Below, piece by piece: positions 30,920 to 40,155 of a stretch of 64,000 bases of DNA. The notes below the pieces were generated by a model, which was not told the origin of the DNA, did no database searches, and saw only the letters and a program-made list of their open reading frames with translations. A program made the translations under genes and the position numbers. Each line of letters begins with the position of its first letter. Within the stretch, counting starts at the first letter, position 1. This DNA is from Saussurea involucrata (taxonomy: Eukaryota > Streptophyta > Magnoliopsida > Asterales > Asteraceae), in contig CM066319.1 in assembly GCA_033807775.1 (NCBI GenBank), forward strand, positions 140,356,983-140,420,982, read 5' to 3'.

Positions 30920-32176
30920 TCCTCTCCCCTGTTTGAGGATATCGCTGAAGGCTCCACAACTGCGACTTCACCAACAATTCCAGCTGCCGCTGAAGAAATA
31001 ATCCCAGTCTTGGATTTGATCTCTGAGACTGATGAACCAGAAGAACAACCTCTCTCGCACAGAAACAGACCTTCCTCAGCTCCTCAAAAGCTGAGTGAAG
31101 AGGATCAAAAGAGAAGAGAAGAAATGATAAAGCGATTCGAGGATCAGCGAATCATTCTAAGGCGTGAACAACTGCCTTCAGTTCCTCCAAAGTTCAGAAT
31201 TTCAAAAGCTGAATACAAGGAACACCTCAGAGTTGAACGCCTCATCGCTGAAAGAAAGGAAGCTGAAGAAAAAGACAGAGAATACGCCATCAAGCTTACT
31301 CAAGAATCTGTCAAAGACCCCAAGCTGAAACGTGTTCCCATTCAAGTCCAACGAAAGCTTTGGGAAGAAGCCCAGAAGATCGTGGAAAAGAAAACTGAAG
31401 TTTCTCAGACCACCCTAATCTGGTGTAAAGAGAAAATCCACTTCAGATATCGTCCAGCGAAGATCAACAAGGTATTCATCTCTGGAAGAACATCTATCGT
31501 AGTACCTATTGTTGACATCAAACTTTTCAGAGAAGATGGCCAATCTGAAACCTTTCGCGCTGACACTGTAAAAAGGTATGGTCTCTCTGAATGGCTGGAG
31601 ATGAGGTTAGCTATCCAATCGTCACAATCTAAGTACAAGGATCATTTCGAAAAGCTGATAAACAGACAGATCGACTTGATATCTTCTTGTGTGGACATTC
31701 CTCCTCTTCCTGATCTAAAGCTGAAAAGAAAAAGGGGCTCTCCAAAGAAGAAACGTCAAGATTCAAACTCAGGTCCTGTCATACGAAATGAAACTGGAAT
31801 TGGTTTCTCTCGCGCTGAAGTGCTTGGTCCTGACCCTGATCTATCTGCCCTTGACATTTCTTTGCCACCATGTGAACTTTTCGTCCCTGGTAAAGTCATC
31901 AGTAATCCTTATGGAATATTCTTTCTCGACTACGACGGACGTAAATGTTTTCAACGGATCGCTGAGCTTCCAATCACTCCAATCGAACAGCTCAGAGATC
32001 TTATCTACTGGTGTGACTTCAGAAAAGACATTCAGGCACGACACCTAAAACCCTTGATTTTTGAAGAAGCGCTGAACAAAAGAAAACAAGGCGTAATGGT
32101 TCCTGACTGGATGATCCCCACTGAAAAGACGACCCTTGATGGACTTCTCATTAAGGAAGAACCTTTTGAAAACTGA
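30920..32176 (+). CDS. SIRE-A extra ORF, second part
   Basis: Open from SSPLFEDIAEG (if spliced) through PVLDLISETDEPEEQPL to IKEEPFEN, about 419 residues. The frame has no ATG near its start (the second-exon reading begins after a TAG that the splice removes), which supports its being an exon rather than a free ORF. It is highly charged, with helical Lys/Glu-rich segments, a basic cluster KLKRKRGSPKKKRQ that could be a nuclear signal, and a conserved C-terminal module (ELFVPGKVISNPYGIFFLDYDGRK...PDWMIPTEKTTLD). About 90% or more of residues match SIRE-B by eye. Function unknown. Confidence 0.75.
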   Translation, partial: SSPLFEDIAEGSTTATSPTIPAAAEEIIPVLDLISETDEPEEQPLSHRNRPSSAPQKLSEEDQKRREEMIKRFEDQRIILRREQLPSVPPKFRISKAEYKEHLRVERLIAERKEAEEKDREYAIKLTQESVKDPKLKRVPIQVQRKLWEEAQKIVEKKTEVSQTTLIWCKEKIHFRYRPAKINKVFISGRTSIVVPIVDIKLFREDGQSETFRADTVKRYGLSEWLEMRLAIQSSQSKYKDHFEKLINRQIDLISSCVDIPPLPDLKLKRKRGSPKKKRQDSNSGPVIRNETGIGFSRAEVLGPDPDLSALDISLPPCELFVPGKVISNPYGIFFLDYDGRKCFQRIAELPITPIEQLRDLIYWCDFRKDIQARHLKPLIFEEALNKRKQGVMVPDWMIPTEKTTLDGLLIKEEPFEN

Positions 32177-32442
32177 TATAATCTCCTTTTTCTCTATTGT
32201 ATCAGTTATCCTTCTGTACTTGTAAATTATTTCGCTTGTACTTGTAATCTTTCTGTTCTTCATTGTAACCTGATTCAAAGTTTTAAAGAAAGATTTCAGC
32301 GAACGTACTTTACTCCATCAGTACTGAAAAGATCCCAGAAAACAGTAAAAGGGAAAAATATTTTATGAGTTCTTTTTATCCTTATGTTTTCATTAAATAG
32401 CAATTTTCTTTGTTGCTATGTCATAATGAAATAGGGGGAGAT
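32177..32442 (+). other. SIRE-A 3' region and polypurine tract
   Basis: Noncoding after the stop. It ends in ATAGGGGGAGAT (32431-32442) directly before the TGTTGATCC start of the 3' LTR: the plus-strand primer. Confidence 0.88.
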
Positions 32443-33406
32443 TGTTGATCCAAACCCTCAGTGATTTGATAATGACCCTCTCTTAAATACTTAGTGAAAA
32501 TTGTAAGTAAACAATATGTATCAGAGTTTCACTATCGCTGATAAGTACTAAGATCTTCCAGTACCGCTGATAGGAACTCTCGCTCTTTAGATTAAACATT
32601 CAGCGAAACTGTTCACCATAATGCTCTGAGCCTGTTCAGTCCTTATGGTGATCGCTGATAAGTTAGTTGTTTACTTATGATCCCTGAAGACAAGTTTCAC
32701 GTCAACAAAGGTTCTACGCTGAAGTCGAAGATCAAGCTCAAGAACCAGCGACAAGTCTCCTAATGAACTGATGCGGATCAGCGAAGACTCAGATTTGTCC
32801 ACTCAACGTGAAGTATCAAGTACAAGACTTCAGCTATCGCTGAACTTTATCATCTGCTGAATAGTAAATGATAATCGCTGAATCAACGAAAGCTGATCAT
32901 GAAGTCCTCCGTACAAAGTACTTTTGTCTTAAACACCCTTGCACGCCTCCGTACGAAATGTCAGAAAAGAACCTCCGACTGTCTGAAATCGTACAACCAC
33001 TCTGATACTACACTGTTCATCCTTACGGCTACTAAGGTTGTCAACCAAGGTCAATGACATGCAACCAACCAGCTGATGACACGTGTAAAGTATATACTGA
33101 CTTGCATTAAATGCATGCAGTATATAAAGAGATGAACTCACTTCATTTTGAAGTAACTTGCTAACTCTGGACAAGTTCATATCTCTTATCTCAAGATAGG
33201 TTATTATTAGTAATTTCCTTATCTTTCTTAGTGCAAGAAACCTTAGTGTTCCAACTTCTTTAGATTTAGGTTTATCCTTAATCTTGTCTCCGCAACAAGC
33301 TATAAATTGTTAATGATTTATCAATAAACAATTTAGAAAAGTAAAATCTGTGTGTTTGTATTCAACCCCCCCTTCTACAAACTTGTATAGGCCTTCGGGA
33401 CCAACA
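32443..33406 (+). repeat. 3' LTR of SIRE-A (964 bp)
   Basis: Direct repeat of 14085-15062 with about six substitutions seen by eye and only 7 C in the poly-C tract. TATA box TATATAAAG at about 33121. The minus-strand open frame 32929-33180, also present at 14571-14822, is an LTR shadow. Confidence 0.95.
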
Positions 33407-33657
33407 AGTAACTCTGGACAAGTTCATATCTCTTATCTCAATATAGGTTATTATTAGTAATTTCCTTATCTTTCTTAGTGCAAGAAACCTTAGTGTTCCA
33501 ACTTGTTTAGATTTAGGTTTATCCTTAATCTTGTCTCTGCAACAAGCTGTAAATTGTTAATGATTTATCAATAAACAATTTAGAAAAGTAAAATCTGTGT
33601 GTTTGTATTCAACCCCCCCCCCCTTCTACAAACTTGTATAGGCTTTCGGGACCAACA
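33407..33657 (+). repeat. Extra partial copy of the SIRE LTR 3' end
   Basis: After the complete 3' LTR, 251 bp repeat its last quarter (from AAGTAACTCTGG to GACCAACA), and the target duplicate catct follows only then. It shares CTTGTTTAG and GCTGTAAAT with the 5' LTR, not with the adjacent 3' LTR (CTTCTTTAG, GCTATAAAT), and has 11 C in the poly-C tract. Confidence 0.92.
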
Positions 33658-33662
33658 CATCT

Positions 33663-35064
33663 GAAGGGAGGCAGTCCTCAAGAACCTGAACAGGTTCAGT
33701 TTTTACAGAACCGAAACAATCAACCGAGGAACGACCCGTTCTCGAATACATACAATGAGGGGTGGAAGAAGCACCCGAACTTCTCTTGGAGCCAACCCGG
33801 TCAACAACAGCAAGGTAATTTTTCTAACTTCTCTAATTTCTCCAATACGAACAATGTCTATCGCCCTCCAGGTTTTAACCAAAGGAGCGAGGGACCATCC
33901 GGGGAGAAGAAACCGGGACTGGAAGATATGCTGATGAAGTTCATGACCAAGATGGACAGCACGGTTGGAGAGTTAGCGAGCACGGTTAGCACAGTCAAGG
34001 CGGCTACTGATCAGAACACCGCCTCCATCAAAATCCTCGAAAGGCAAGTGGGGCAAATTTCTGAAGCCCTACGAAACCGAGCTCCCGGTACATTTCCGAG
34101 TCAGACTGAAACGAAGAACCGGGAAGAGTGTAATGCCATTTATCTTAGAAGTGGCAAGGAGCTGAATGGAGAGCCAATACGAGGGCCTACATCAAAAGGA
34201 ACCGATCCTAAAGAGAAAGAGGTCGAGATCATAGAAGTGACTGAGCTAGAAGCCGATGAGGTTGTGATTGAAGAGAACAAGAAAAGTGAAGAGAAAAAGC
34301 CGGTAGTCAAACCGTTTGTACCACCACTACCATTCCCTAATCGAGTGAAGGCACGCAAGGATGAGGAACAATTCAAGAAATTCCTCGACATCTTCAAGAA
34401 GCTTCACATCAACATCCCATTCGCGGAGGCACTTGCTCAAATGCCAACCTACCTCAAGTTTATGAAGGAGATTCTATCCAAGAAGAGGGCGATCGATCAC
34501 CAGTCCACCGTTGCACTCACTGAAGAGTGTAGCGCGATCATCCAGAACAATCTTCCCCCGAAGCTTAAAGATCCAGGGAGTTTTTCAATCCCTATTCAAA
34601 TTGGGAAGTTTAATTTTGATAAAGTGTTGTGTGATCTAGGAGCGAGTATTAACTTAATGCCTTTATCTGTTTTCAGGAAACTCGGCTTGGGTGAGGTGAA
34701 CCCAACATACATGACACTGAAGCTCGCGGATCGATCGATCATGTACCCGTATGGAGTGATAGAAGATGTGCTCATCAAGGTCGACAAGTTCTACTTTCCG
34801 GTGCACTTCGTGGTGCTGGATATCGATGAAGACATAGAGGTCCCGTTGATTTTGGGAAGATCATTCCTAGCCACGAGTAGAGCACTGATAGATATGGAGG
34901 ATGGAGAAATGACCTTGAGAGTTGGCTGCGAGAAGGTGATGTTTAAGATGTTCGAGAGTGGAAAGCTTAGAGACGGAGCTGATCATGGAAAGTCGGATGT
35001 GGAAGAATCCGCGAAGAACCGCAAGTGTGGGCGATTCGATTCTGCGGATACCAAGCTAAGTTGA
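33663..35064 (+). pseudogene. Athila B gag C-terminus and aspartic protease
   Basis: Continues Athila gag after the insertion (LKGGSPQEPEQVQFLQNRNN, an Asn/Gln-rich stretch, then GVEDMLMKFM-like and a coiled coil), the conserved ECNAIYLRSGKEL, a Lys/Glu linker, then the protease region NNLPPKLKDPGSFSIPIQIG followed by the catalytic box DLGASINLMPLSVF (D-L-G where many have D-S/L-G) and ILGRSFLAT. It ends at a stop at 35062-35064 with no RT after it. The protease would mature gag; this copy has a split gag and a frameshift upstream. Confidence 0.88.
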
Positions 35065-35878
35065 GAGCCATATAGTCGTGCCACGACTTTAACTACGGCG
35101 CTGGGTGGGAGGCAACCCACCGAGGTTTGCTTTTTCTTTATTTTTCTGCATTTGGTGTGTTTTTATTTACAAAAAAAAAGTTTCTGAAATAGAGACTTAC
35201 GCGATTTGTGCCGCGGTTTACAAGTCGCGTGACAAGTCGCAGGGGGTCCCTGTTTGGTTCTTAGAGTTTTCGTTTTCTTCGCTTTCTTTCGCTTTTTGCT
35301 TTGTTTTTCCGTATTCCCCTTCTCTGTCGTCTTCGATGTCTTCCAACTGGGCGTTCCAATCTTTCAAGAGAATCTCTCCGGGAAAACAGGTATGTTCTAA
35401 TTCTACATGTTAACGAGTGGTGTATGATGTTTTGGTTCCATTAGCTGAACGAGATGCAACAAACATAAGTTTCACTTAGGTTTGGGGTGCCTCACTTTTT
35501 AAACATCTACACACTCACTTTTATCCCTGTGCAAACCTCGGTTTCACCGAGGTTTGGGGTTGGCTTTGTTTGACAAACCTAGGCCACGGCCTAGGTTTGG
35601 GGTGGCCATGTTTTTGAAAATGCTAGAATAGCTCTTTGTTGCTTTATGTTATACTATGTCTGCCTGTCTATTACCTGTAATAACCACACAACGATACTTG
35701 TTTTAGCATCGCCTACGCCGACACTTGCACATTGGGGACAATGTGTGGGTAAGGTTTGGGGTTGCCCAATCAGGCCCACGTTATGCACGTAGATTTCCTG
35801 AACTTCTGAGTACCTAGATCACTTTAGCTAAAAATTTTGTTTTGAATGATTGAGACCGACCAGTGTGGGAAGAATCTT
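35065..35878 (+). other. Athila B 3' noncoding region
   Basis: Begins with GCGCTGGGTGGGAGGCAACCC, contains the recurring GTTTGGGGT phrases and ACATTGGGGACAATGTG (35729-35745) shared with Athila A. The frame 35105-35413 is not recognised. AAACAG/GTATGT at about 35391 resembles a splice donor, but I see no partner before the gap. Confidence 0.65.
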
Positions 35879-36378
35879 NNNNNNNNNNNNNNNNNNNNNN
35901 NNNNNNNNNNNNNNNNNNNNNNNNNNNNNNNNNNNNNNNNNNNNNNNNNNNNNNNNNNNNNNNNNNNNNNNNNNNNNNNNNNNNNNNNNNNNNNNNNNNN
36001 NNNNNNNNNNNNNNNNNNNNNNNNNNNNNNNNNNNNNNNNNNNNNNNNNNNNNNNNNNNNNNNNNNNNNNNNNNNNNNNNNNNNNNNNNNNNNNNNNNNN
36101 NNNNNNNNNNNNNNNNNNNNNNNNNNNNNNNNNNNNNNNNNNNNNNNNNNNNNNNNNNNNNNNNNNNNNNNNNNNNNNNNNNNNNNNNNNNNNNNNNNNN
36201 NNNNNNNNNNNNNNNNNNNNNNNNNNNNNNNNNNNNNNNNNNNNNNNNNNNNNNNNNNNNNNNNNNNNNNNNNNNNNNNNNNNNNNNNNNNNNNNNNNNN
36301 NNNNNNNNNNNNNNNNNNNNNNNNNNNNNNNNNNNNNNNNNNNNNNNNNNNNNNNNNNNNNNNNNNNNNNNNNNNNNN
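35879..36378. other. Assembly gap, exactly 500 N
   Basis: A round-number N run, so probably of unknown true size. The missing parts should include Athila B's 3' end and LTR and the remainder of SIRE-D. Frames drawn across it are meaningless. Confidence 0.99.
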
Positions 36379-36918
36379 AAAGCATGTCCCCTCTGACTGA
36401 TCGTATGGAGTGTGCAAGTAGATAAGACAAACATTTCTTGAAGTAGAAGCTTCATGATCAACGATCGCTGAGTTGATCTTCCATCAGAGAAGGCCTGATG
36501 TAAGTCAGTTATCGCTGAAGTCTTCTTCTAGAAACGTCACGTGTGTGGACTTGTCTTGGTTTCACTGATGTCCACATCAGGTCATTAGTAGACTTGTCAC
36601 TTGTTCACCAGCTTTATTTTCTATGTCAACGATGAACTCTTCATCGCAAAACTTGTCTTCGGGGATTACAAACAACATTGTTTTACATATGAAACAATCA
36701 GCGATCATCGGTGATAAGTGAACAGGCTCAAGTTATCACTGGTGGACATTTATCGCTGAGGAATACTATGTAAAACAGTGGTTACCATCAGTGATACTAA
36801 ACAGACTCAATATGTTATCACTGATGGTGAAACACTAATACATATAGATGTTATTTATAATTTTCACTAAGTATTTCTAAGGGTCATCATCAAATCACTG
36901 AGAGAGTTTGGATCAACA
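36379..36918 (-). repeat. SIRE-type LTR end, minus orientation (probably SIRE-D)
   Basis: Diverged copy of the SIRE U3 end: ATCAGCGAT/ATCGCTGA words, TTTTCACTAAGTATTT, CATCAAATCACTGAG and the terminus GGATCAACA at 36918. The inner part is lost in the gap. Because it faces minus like the RNase H fragment 11036-11757, it may be that element's 5' LTR. Confidence 0.75.
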
Positions 36919-38598
36919 ATGCAACATTTTCTCCAGAAGCTCTACCCGACCGAAGGTGATTATCAACTCCCGAACCTTGGGGTTCGCATCCTTGACGTGG
37001 AGGGGGTTGATAACGAGGTTATTATCACTGATCTCAAAAGTCTTCTCTACCCCACTTCTTCAGTTTCTGCAGCGATGCCAATGGGTCAACCCCCGTGGCT
37101 TCCCAAGCTGCAACATCCACCTCTTCCAAGAGGAAACCCTCCACTACCCCTGTTGGTCAATCTAAAAAGACCAAGAGATCTTTAAAGGAGAAACCTCAAC
37201 ATCAACCAACAACAACAACATCAGGGCTCGCCTCTTCACAGGCAACCCTGGAATACTTCGTGGTATGCTCCGCCATAACATTCGCTTCATCGATTCCAAC
37301 AACCACTGAATCTACGCTGGAATCTACCTCATCACTCTTAGTGCCTCAAAGCACTGAAGAGTTAGAGTTTGGCAACGCTAGTGCCTCTATGCAACACAAC
37401 ACGACCATATTCTCTTCACTTGCTTCTTCACCAACCGTTTCTTTGGCCTTCACATCTTCTGCACCAACAACTTCGGTTGCTGACTCGAGCTTAACACTTC
37501 TCCATAACTTAATGCGGGGAAACGTAAAACCTGATGGTCTCCCTCTCGGGGACTCTCAACACATATCTACGTCCCAAACTCCTCTCGAGCGGGACATAAA
37601 GTATTATGGGGGAAGTCAATTTGATTTCTTCCCCGCACCATCAGATACATCAACTTCCCTACCCCTTTGGTCTAAAATAACTTAGCCCGAGCATACCTTT
37701 GCTCAACCTTTTTTTTCTATTACAGGTCCTACTTTGGATTCCTTAAATGCCTTCATCAAGGAGGTTAGTGATCATGTGGCATCACTCTCCACTGATGTCA
37801 ACAACAACACCAATGCCGTGAACGTTGTCGGCTCCTCACTGAACCAACTCACCTCCCCTCTCTCCTCCAAAGCTGATAATTCTCAGTTGCCAGCTCTAAT
37901 AGAGGAGGTGACCAGAATAAAGACAGACGTTGCTGCAAACACCACTAGCATTCAATCCCTGAGCAACACTGTCAGCTCAGTTGCATCTTCTGTCACCGAC
38001 ATGAGCACCAAGGTCGAAGCAAAGATCATACCGCCTTAACCATGGTCGCTGACTTTGTCCTTGAAGCGACGAAGGCCATCCCTAGCCTAGAAGCCATGGA
38101 GGACAAGCTGGAAGCTGACGCTCCTTCCACCTTAGAAGTTGTAAATGCTGATGCTGCTCCTCTCAACCCTTCCTGTAGTGATGGTGAAAAAGAGAGGGAG
38201 AAGAACGCAGAAGACCTCCCTCATGCTGAGGGGGAAGATTTGAATAAAGAGACCCAAACTCCTCCTTCTTCCTCCACTAGTATTGAAACAATAGATAGTC
38301 CCTCTGATGAAGAGGAAGAAGAAGAAGAAGAAGAGGATGAAGAGTTGGAGTTAGAGGCCTCCAAAAAGGACTCTAAGGGAGCTGATGACGATGACGATGA
38401 CGATGGAGAATCCTTTTTGTGGTTCAAACCCAGCCCCATCAACGCTCCTTCTCTAAAAGGAGTTAATGGGGAGATCTAAGAAGACCCCAACGAAAAAGAC
38501 CTCCCATGGCAAGCAAAAACAAATTGCTATCAATGGAAACCTTAAAATTTGCTATACTTTTGAGGGGGAGCAAACTTCTCAGCTAGTTCTCTCTCATG
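36919..38598 (+). pseudogene. Element C: extra-ORF remnant of another SIRE-like copia
   Basis: Related in layout to the SIRE-A extra ORF: linker with KKTKRS basic patches (37095-37685), a stop at 37683, SITGPTLDSLNAFIKEVSDHVASL...NNNTNAVNVVGSSLNQLT coiled coil (37734-38039) matching GPNLGDIN...NNSTAVTNAGENLTKL, then an acidic Glu/Asp run (38300-38410) and PSINAPSLKG at the end. It retains CAGCTAG/TTCTCTC at about 38580, the same acceptor as the SIRE-A coding intron. Its N-terminus is cut by the SIRE LTR at 36918; several stops. Confidence 0.75.
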
Positions 38599-39138
38599 CC
38601 ATGAGAGAAATTCAGCTTGCTATGCAAGAGCACGTCAACCTCAGAACGCAAAATGACTTTCAACTTGGCATGGAATTTGAAGTTGAGAAACTGGCGATTG
38701 GTCCTGCTAATGAGAGTCTTGAGGGTCTTGATCATCACATAACAGGAACTGTTGTTGGAGATCCAACAATACTTATCTGCCAACAGAAGGGCATCAAGAA
38801 AGCAATAAGATCAGAAGAAGCCCACAAGTACTCAAGTGAATCGCTGCAGTATCTCATAAGAATAATCTTGGATCTTCCAAGAGAAAAGTTCCCTGAAGAA
38901 GCTCTAAAGAGCTACATCAACCAGATAGACCTCATGTTAGAATTCAGAGAACTGATCAGAAGATTTGACAGAATTCTAAGAGGAAACTATTATGCTTAGT
39001 ATACTATTTCTTTTGTAATGTAATGTAATCATCTTAAAAAAAGTATCAAGTTTCACAGAGGATGAATTTCTCCTCTTTGTCTTTTGTTTACATCTTTGTA
39101 ATTTCCAATAATTGTATTTTCAATACTTAGGGGGAGAT
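38599..39138 (+). pseudogene. E2-type 3' end of the extra ORF, 3' flank and PPT
   Basis: From MREIQLAMQEHVNLRTQNDFQLGMEFEVEKLAIGP to the C-terminus RRFDRILRGNYYA (stop at 38997) this is almost identical to E2's own end at 63459-63857. The 3' flank and GGGGGAGAT before the LTR also match. The upstream half belongs to element C, so the fused 3' end is chimeric with a junction near 38598. Confidence 0.85.
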
Positions 39139-39240
39139 TGTTAGCCCCAAGTATACCAGATGTAAAAGTATTGAAAATATTACAAGTCAGAAGACCATAA
39201 GAGACACTGCAGAAGACTTAGAAGAAAATCAACAAGAAGA

Positions 39241-39300
39241 CCATCAGAGCTCGACAGAGCTCTGGCAGAACCATCAGAGCTCGACAGAGCTCTGGCAGAA
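39241..39300. repeat. 30-bp tandem duplication in E2 LTR
   Basis: CCATCAGAGCTCGACAGAGC... occurs twice head to tail; each unit holds two AGAGCTC words. Confidence 0.95.
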
Positions 39301-39522
39301 GACTTCTGTTCTACCAGAAGAACTGTTCACACCAGAAGACCATCAGAGCTCTGGCGTAAGAGCTCTGGTGAATGAAGACCTATGTGAAGCTTAAGTCTCA
39401 TAGAAATCTCTAAGTGTCAGACATGTGTCCGTACTTTCCACGTTAGCCCTAAAAGGACGGAGACACACTTTCCACGTGTCATTCCAGGGTTAGATAGTAC
39501 ACTGTCTTTCACTTTATCGGGC

Positions 39523-39530
39523 TATAAATA
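39523..39530 (+). promoter_or_regulatory. LTR TATA box (E2)
   Basis: TATAAATA in GGGCTATAAATAGAAGG, about 155 bp after the AGAGCTC cluster, a textbook plant TATA context; start site about 30 bp downstream. Confidence 0.8.
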
Positions 39531-39870
39531 GAAGGGTAGTGGAACACACATTTGTAAGCTTTTAGAAGAATTGTTTTCCACAATTGTGAGAGCACACACT
39601 GCAACATTCTATTCCACTACCACTGTACGATTTGTTTCCTGAGAGATTTCAAAATACACACACTTAAACGTGTTCTTGGTGTTATTCAAATATCAATATA
39701 CGTAGCAGCTTATTTTACTTGATCTTGTTATCATTTACTGTTCATTATTGATACTCTCACTGTTACATTATCGTCTACACAATCACTCACATTTAATGGC
39801 TTTATATAATGCACCCGCTATGTGTTTTATGTTGTTTGTGTGATACAACTTGAATCTGGGAACCTACAAT

Positions 39871-39882
39871 TGGTATCAGAGC
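39871..39882 (+). other. Primer-binding site of E2 (iMet)
   Basis: TGGTATCAGAGC two bases after the LTR end. Confidence 0.95.
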
Positions 39883-40155
39883 GGATTGATTTTCTCAAAT
39901 CAAACGATCCAATCTATCCAGGTTGATTCATTTTTGTTGATTTTGTTTGTTTTCAAAAGCTTCATAGTATACTCTGTTTTTGCTCAATAGTTCAAACAAG
40001 TTTTCAGAGTTCATTTAACACCTGTTTTAAGCTTCCTAGCTAGTCTTAATATCTTCTCTACTTTTGTTACTGTTCCATTGGTTACTGTTCATCTACTTTC
40101 AGTTTAAAACTCTTTCAAAATCTTTTGAAACCTTCATACTCTGTTTTCTGAAAAG

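Larger units (their letters stand above)
14085..33657 (+). mobile_element. SIRE-A: full-length SIRE/Maximus-like Ty1-copia element
   Basis: Flanked by the exact 5-bp duplication catct (14080-14084 and 33658-33662). Order: 5' LTR, iMet PBS, gag (split by a Tekay insertion), protease-integrase-RT-RNase H, spacer with TATA box and leader intron, long extra ORF in two parts, PPT (32432-32442), 3' LTR and an extra partial LTR copy. Without the Tekay insertion it is about 12.2 kb, close to SIRE-B (12.1 kb). LTRs 14085-15062 and 32443-33406 differ by eye at about six positions apart from a poly-C tract, so insertion is recent, yet pol carries three nonsense codons. Confidence 0.93.
11758..35878 (+). 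mobile_element. Athila-like Ty3-gypsy element B (split by SIRE-A, runs into gap)
   Basis: Order: 5' LTR (11758-13090), TGGCGCC-type PBS (13096), gag (13247-14084), interruption by SIRE-A (14085-33657 plus a 5-bp duplication), gag end and protease (33663-35064), then a 3' noncoding region (35065-35878) up to the scaffold gap. RT, RNase H and integrase are absent: the protease frame is followed within 40 bp by the GGTGGGAGGCAACCCAC motif that in such elements lies downstream of coding sequence. The 3' LTR must be in or beyond the gap. Confidence 0.8.
39139..39868 (+). repeat. LTR of E2 (730 bp)
   Basis: TGTTAGCCCC to GAACCTACA, between a PPT and a PBS. Six AGAGCTC words lie at 39246-39367, partly in a 30-bp tandem duplication (39241-39300), upstream of the TATA box. 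Confidence 0.9.

Noticed and set aside
35814..36461. Six-frame ORFs across the gap
   Set aside because: Made almost wholly of N; no information.
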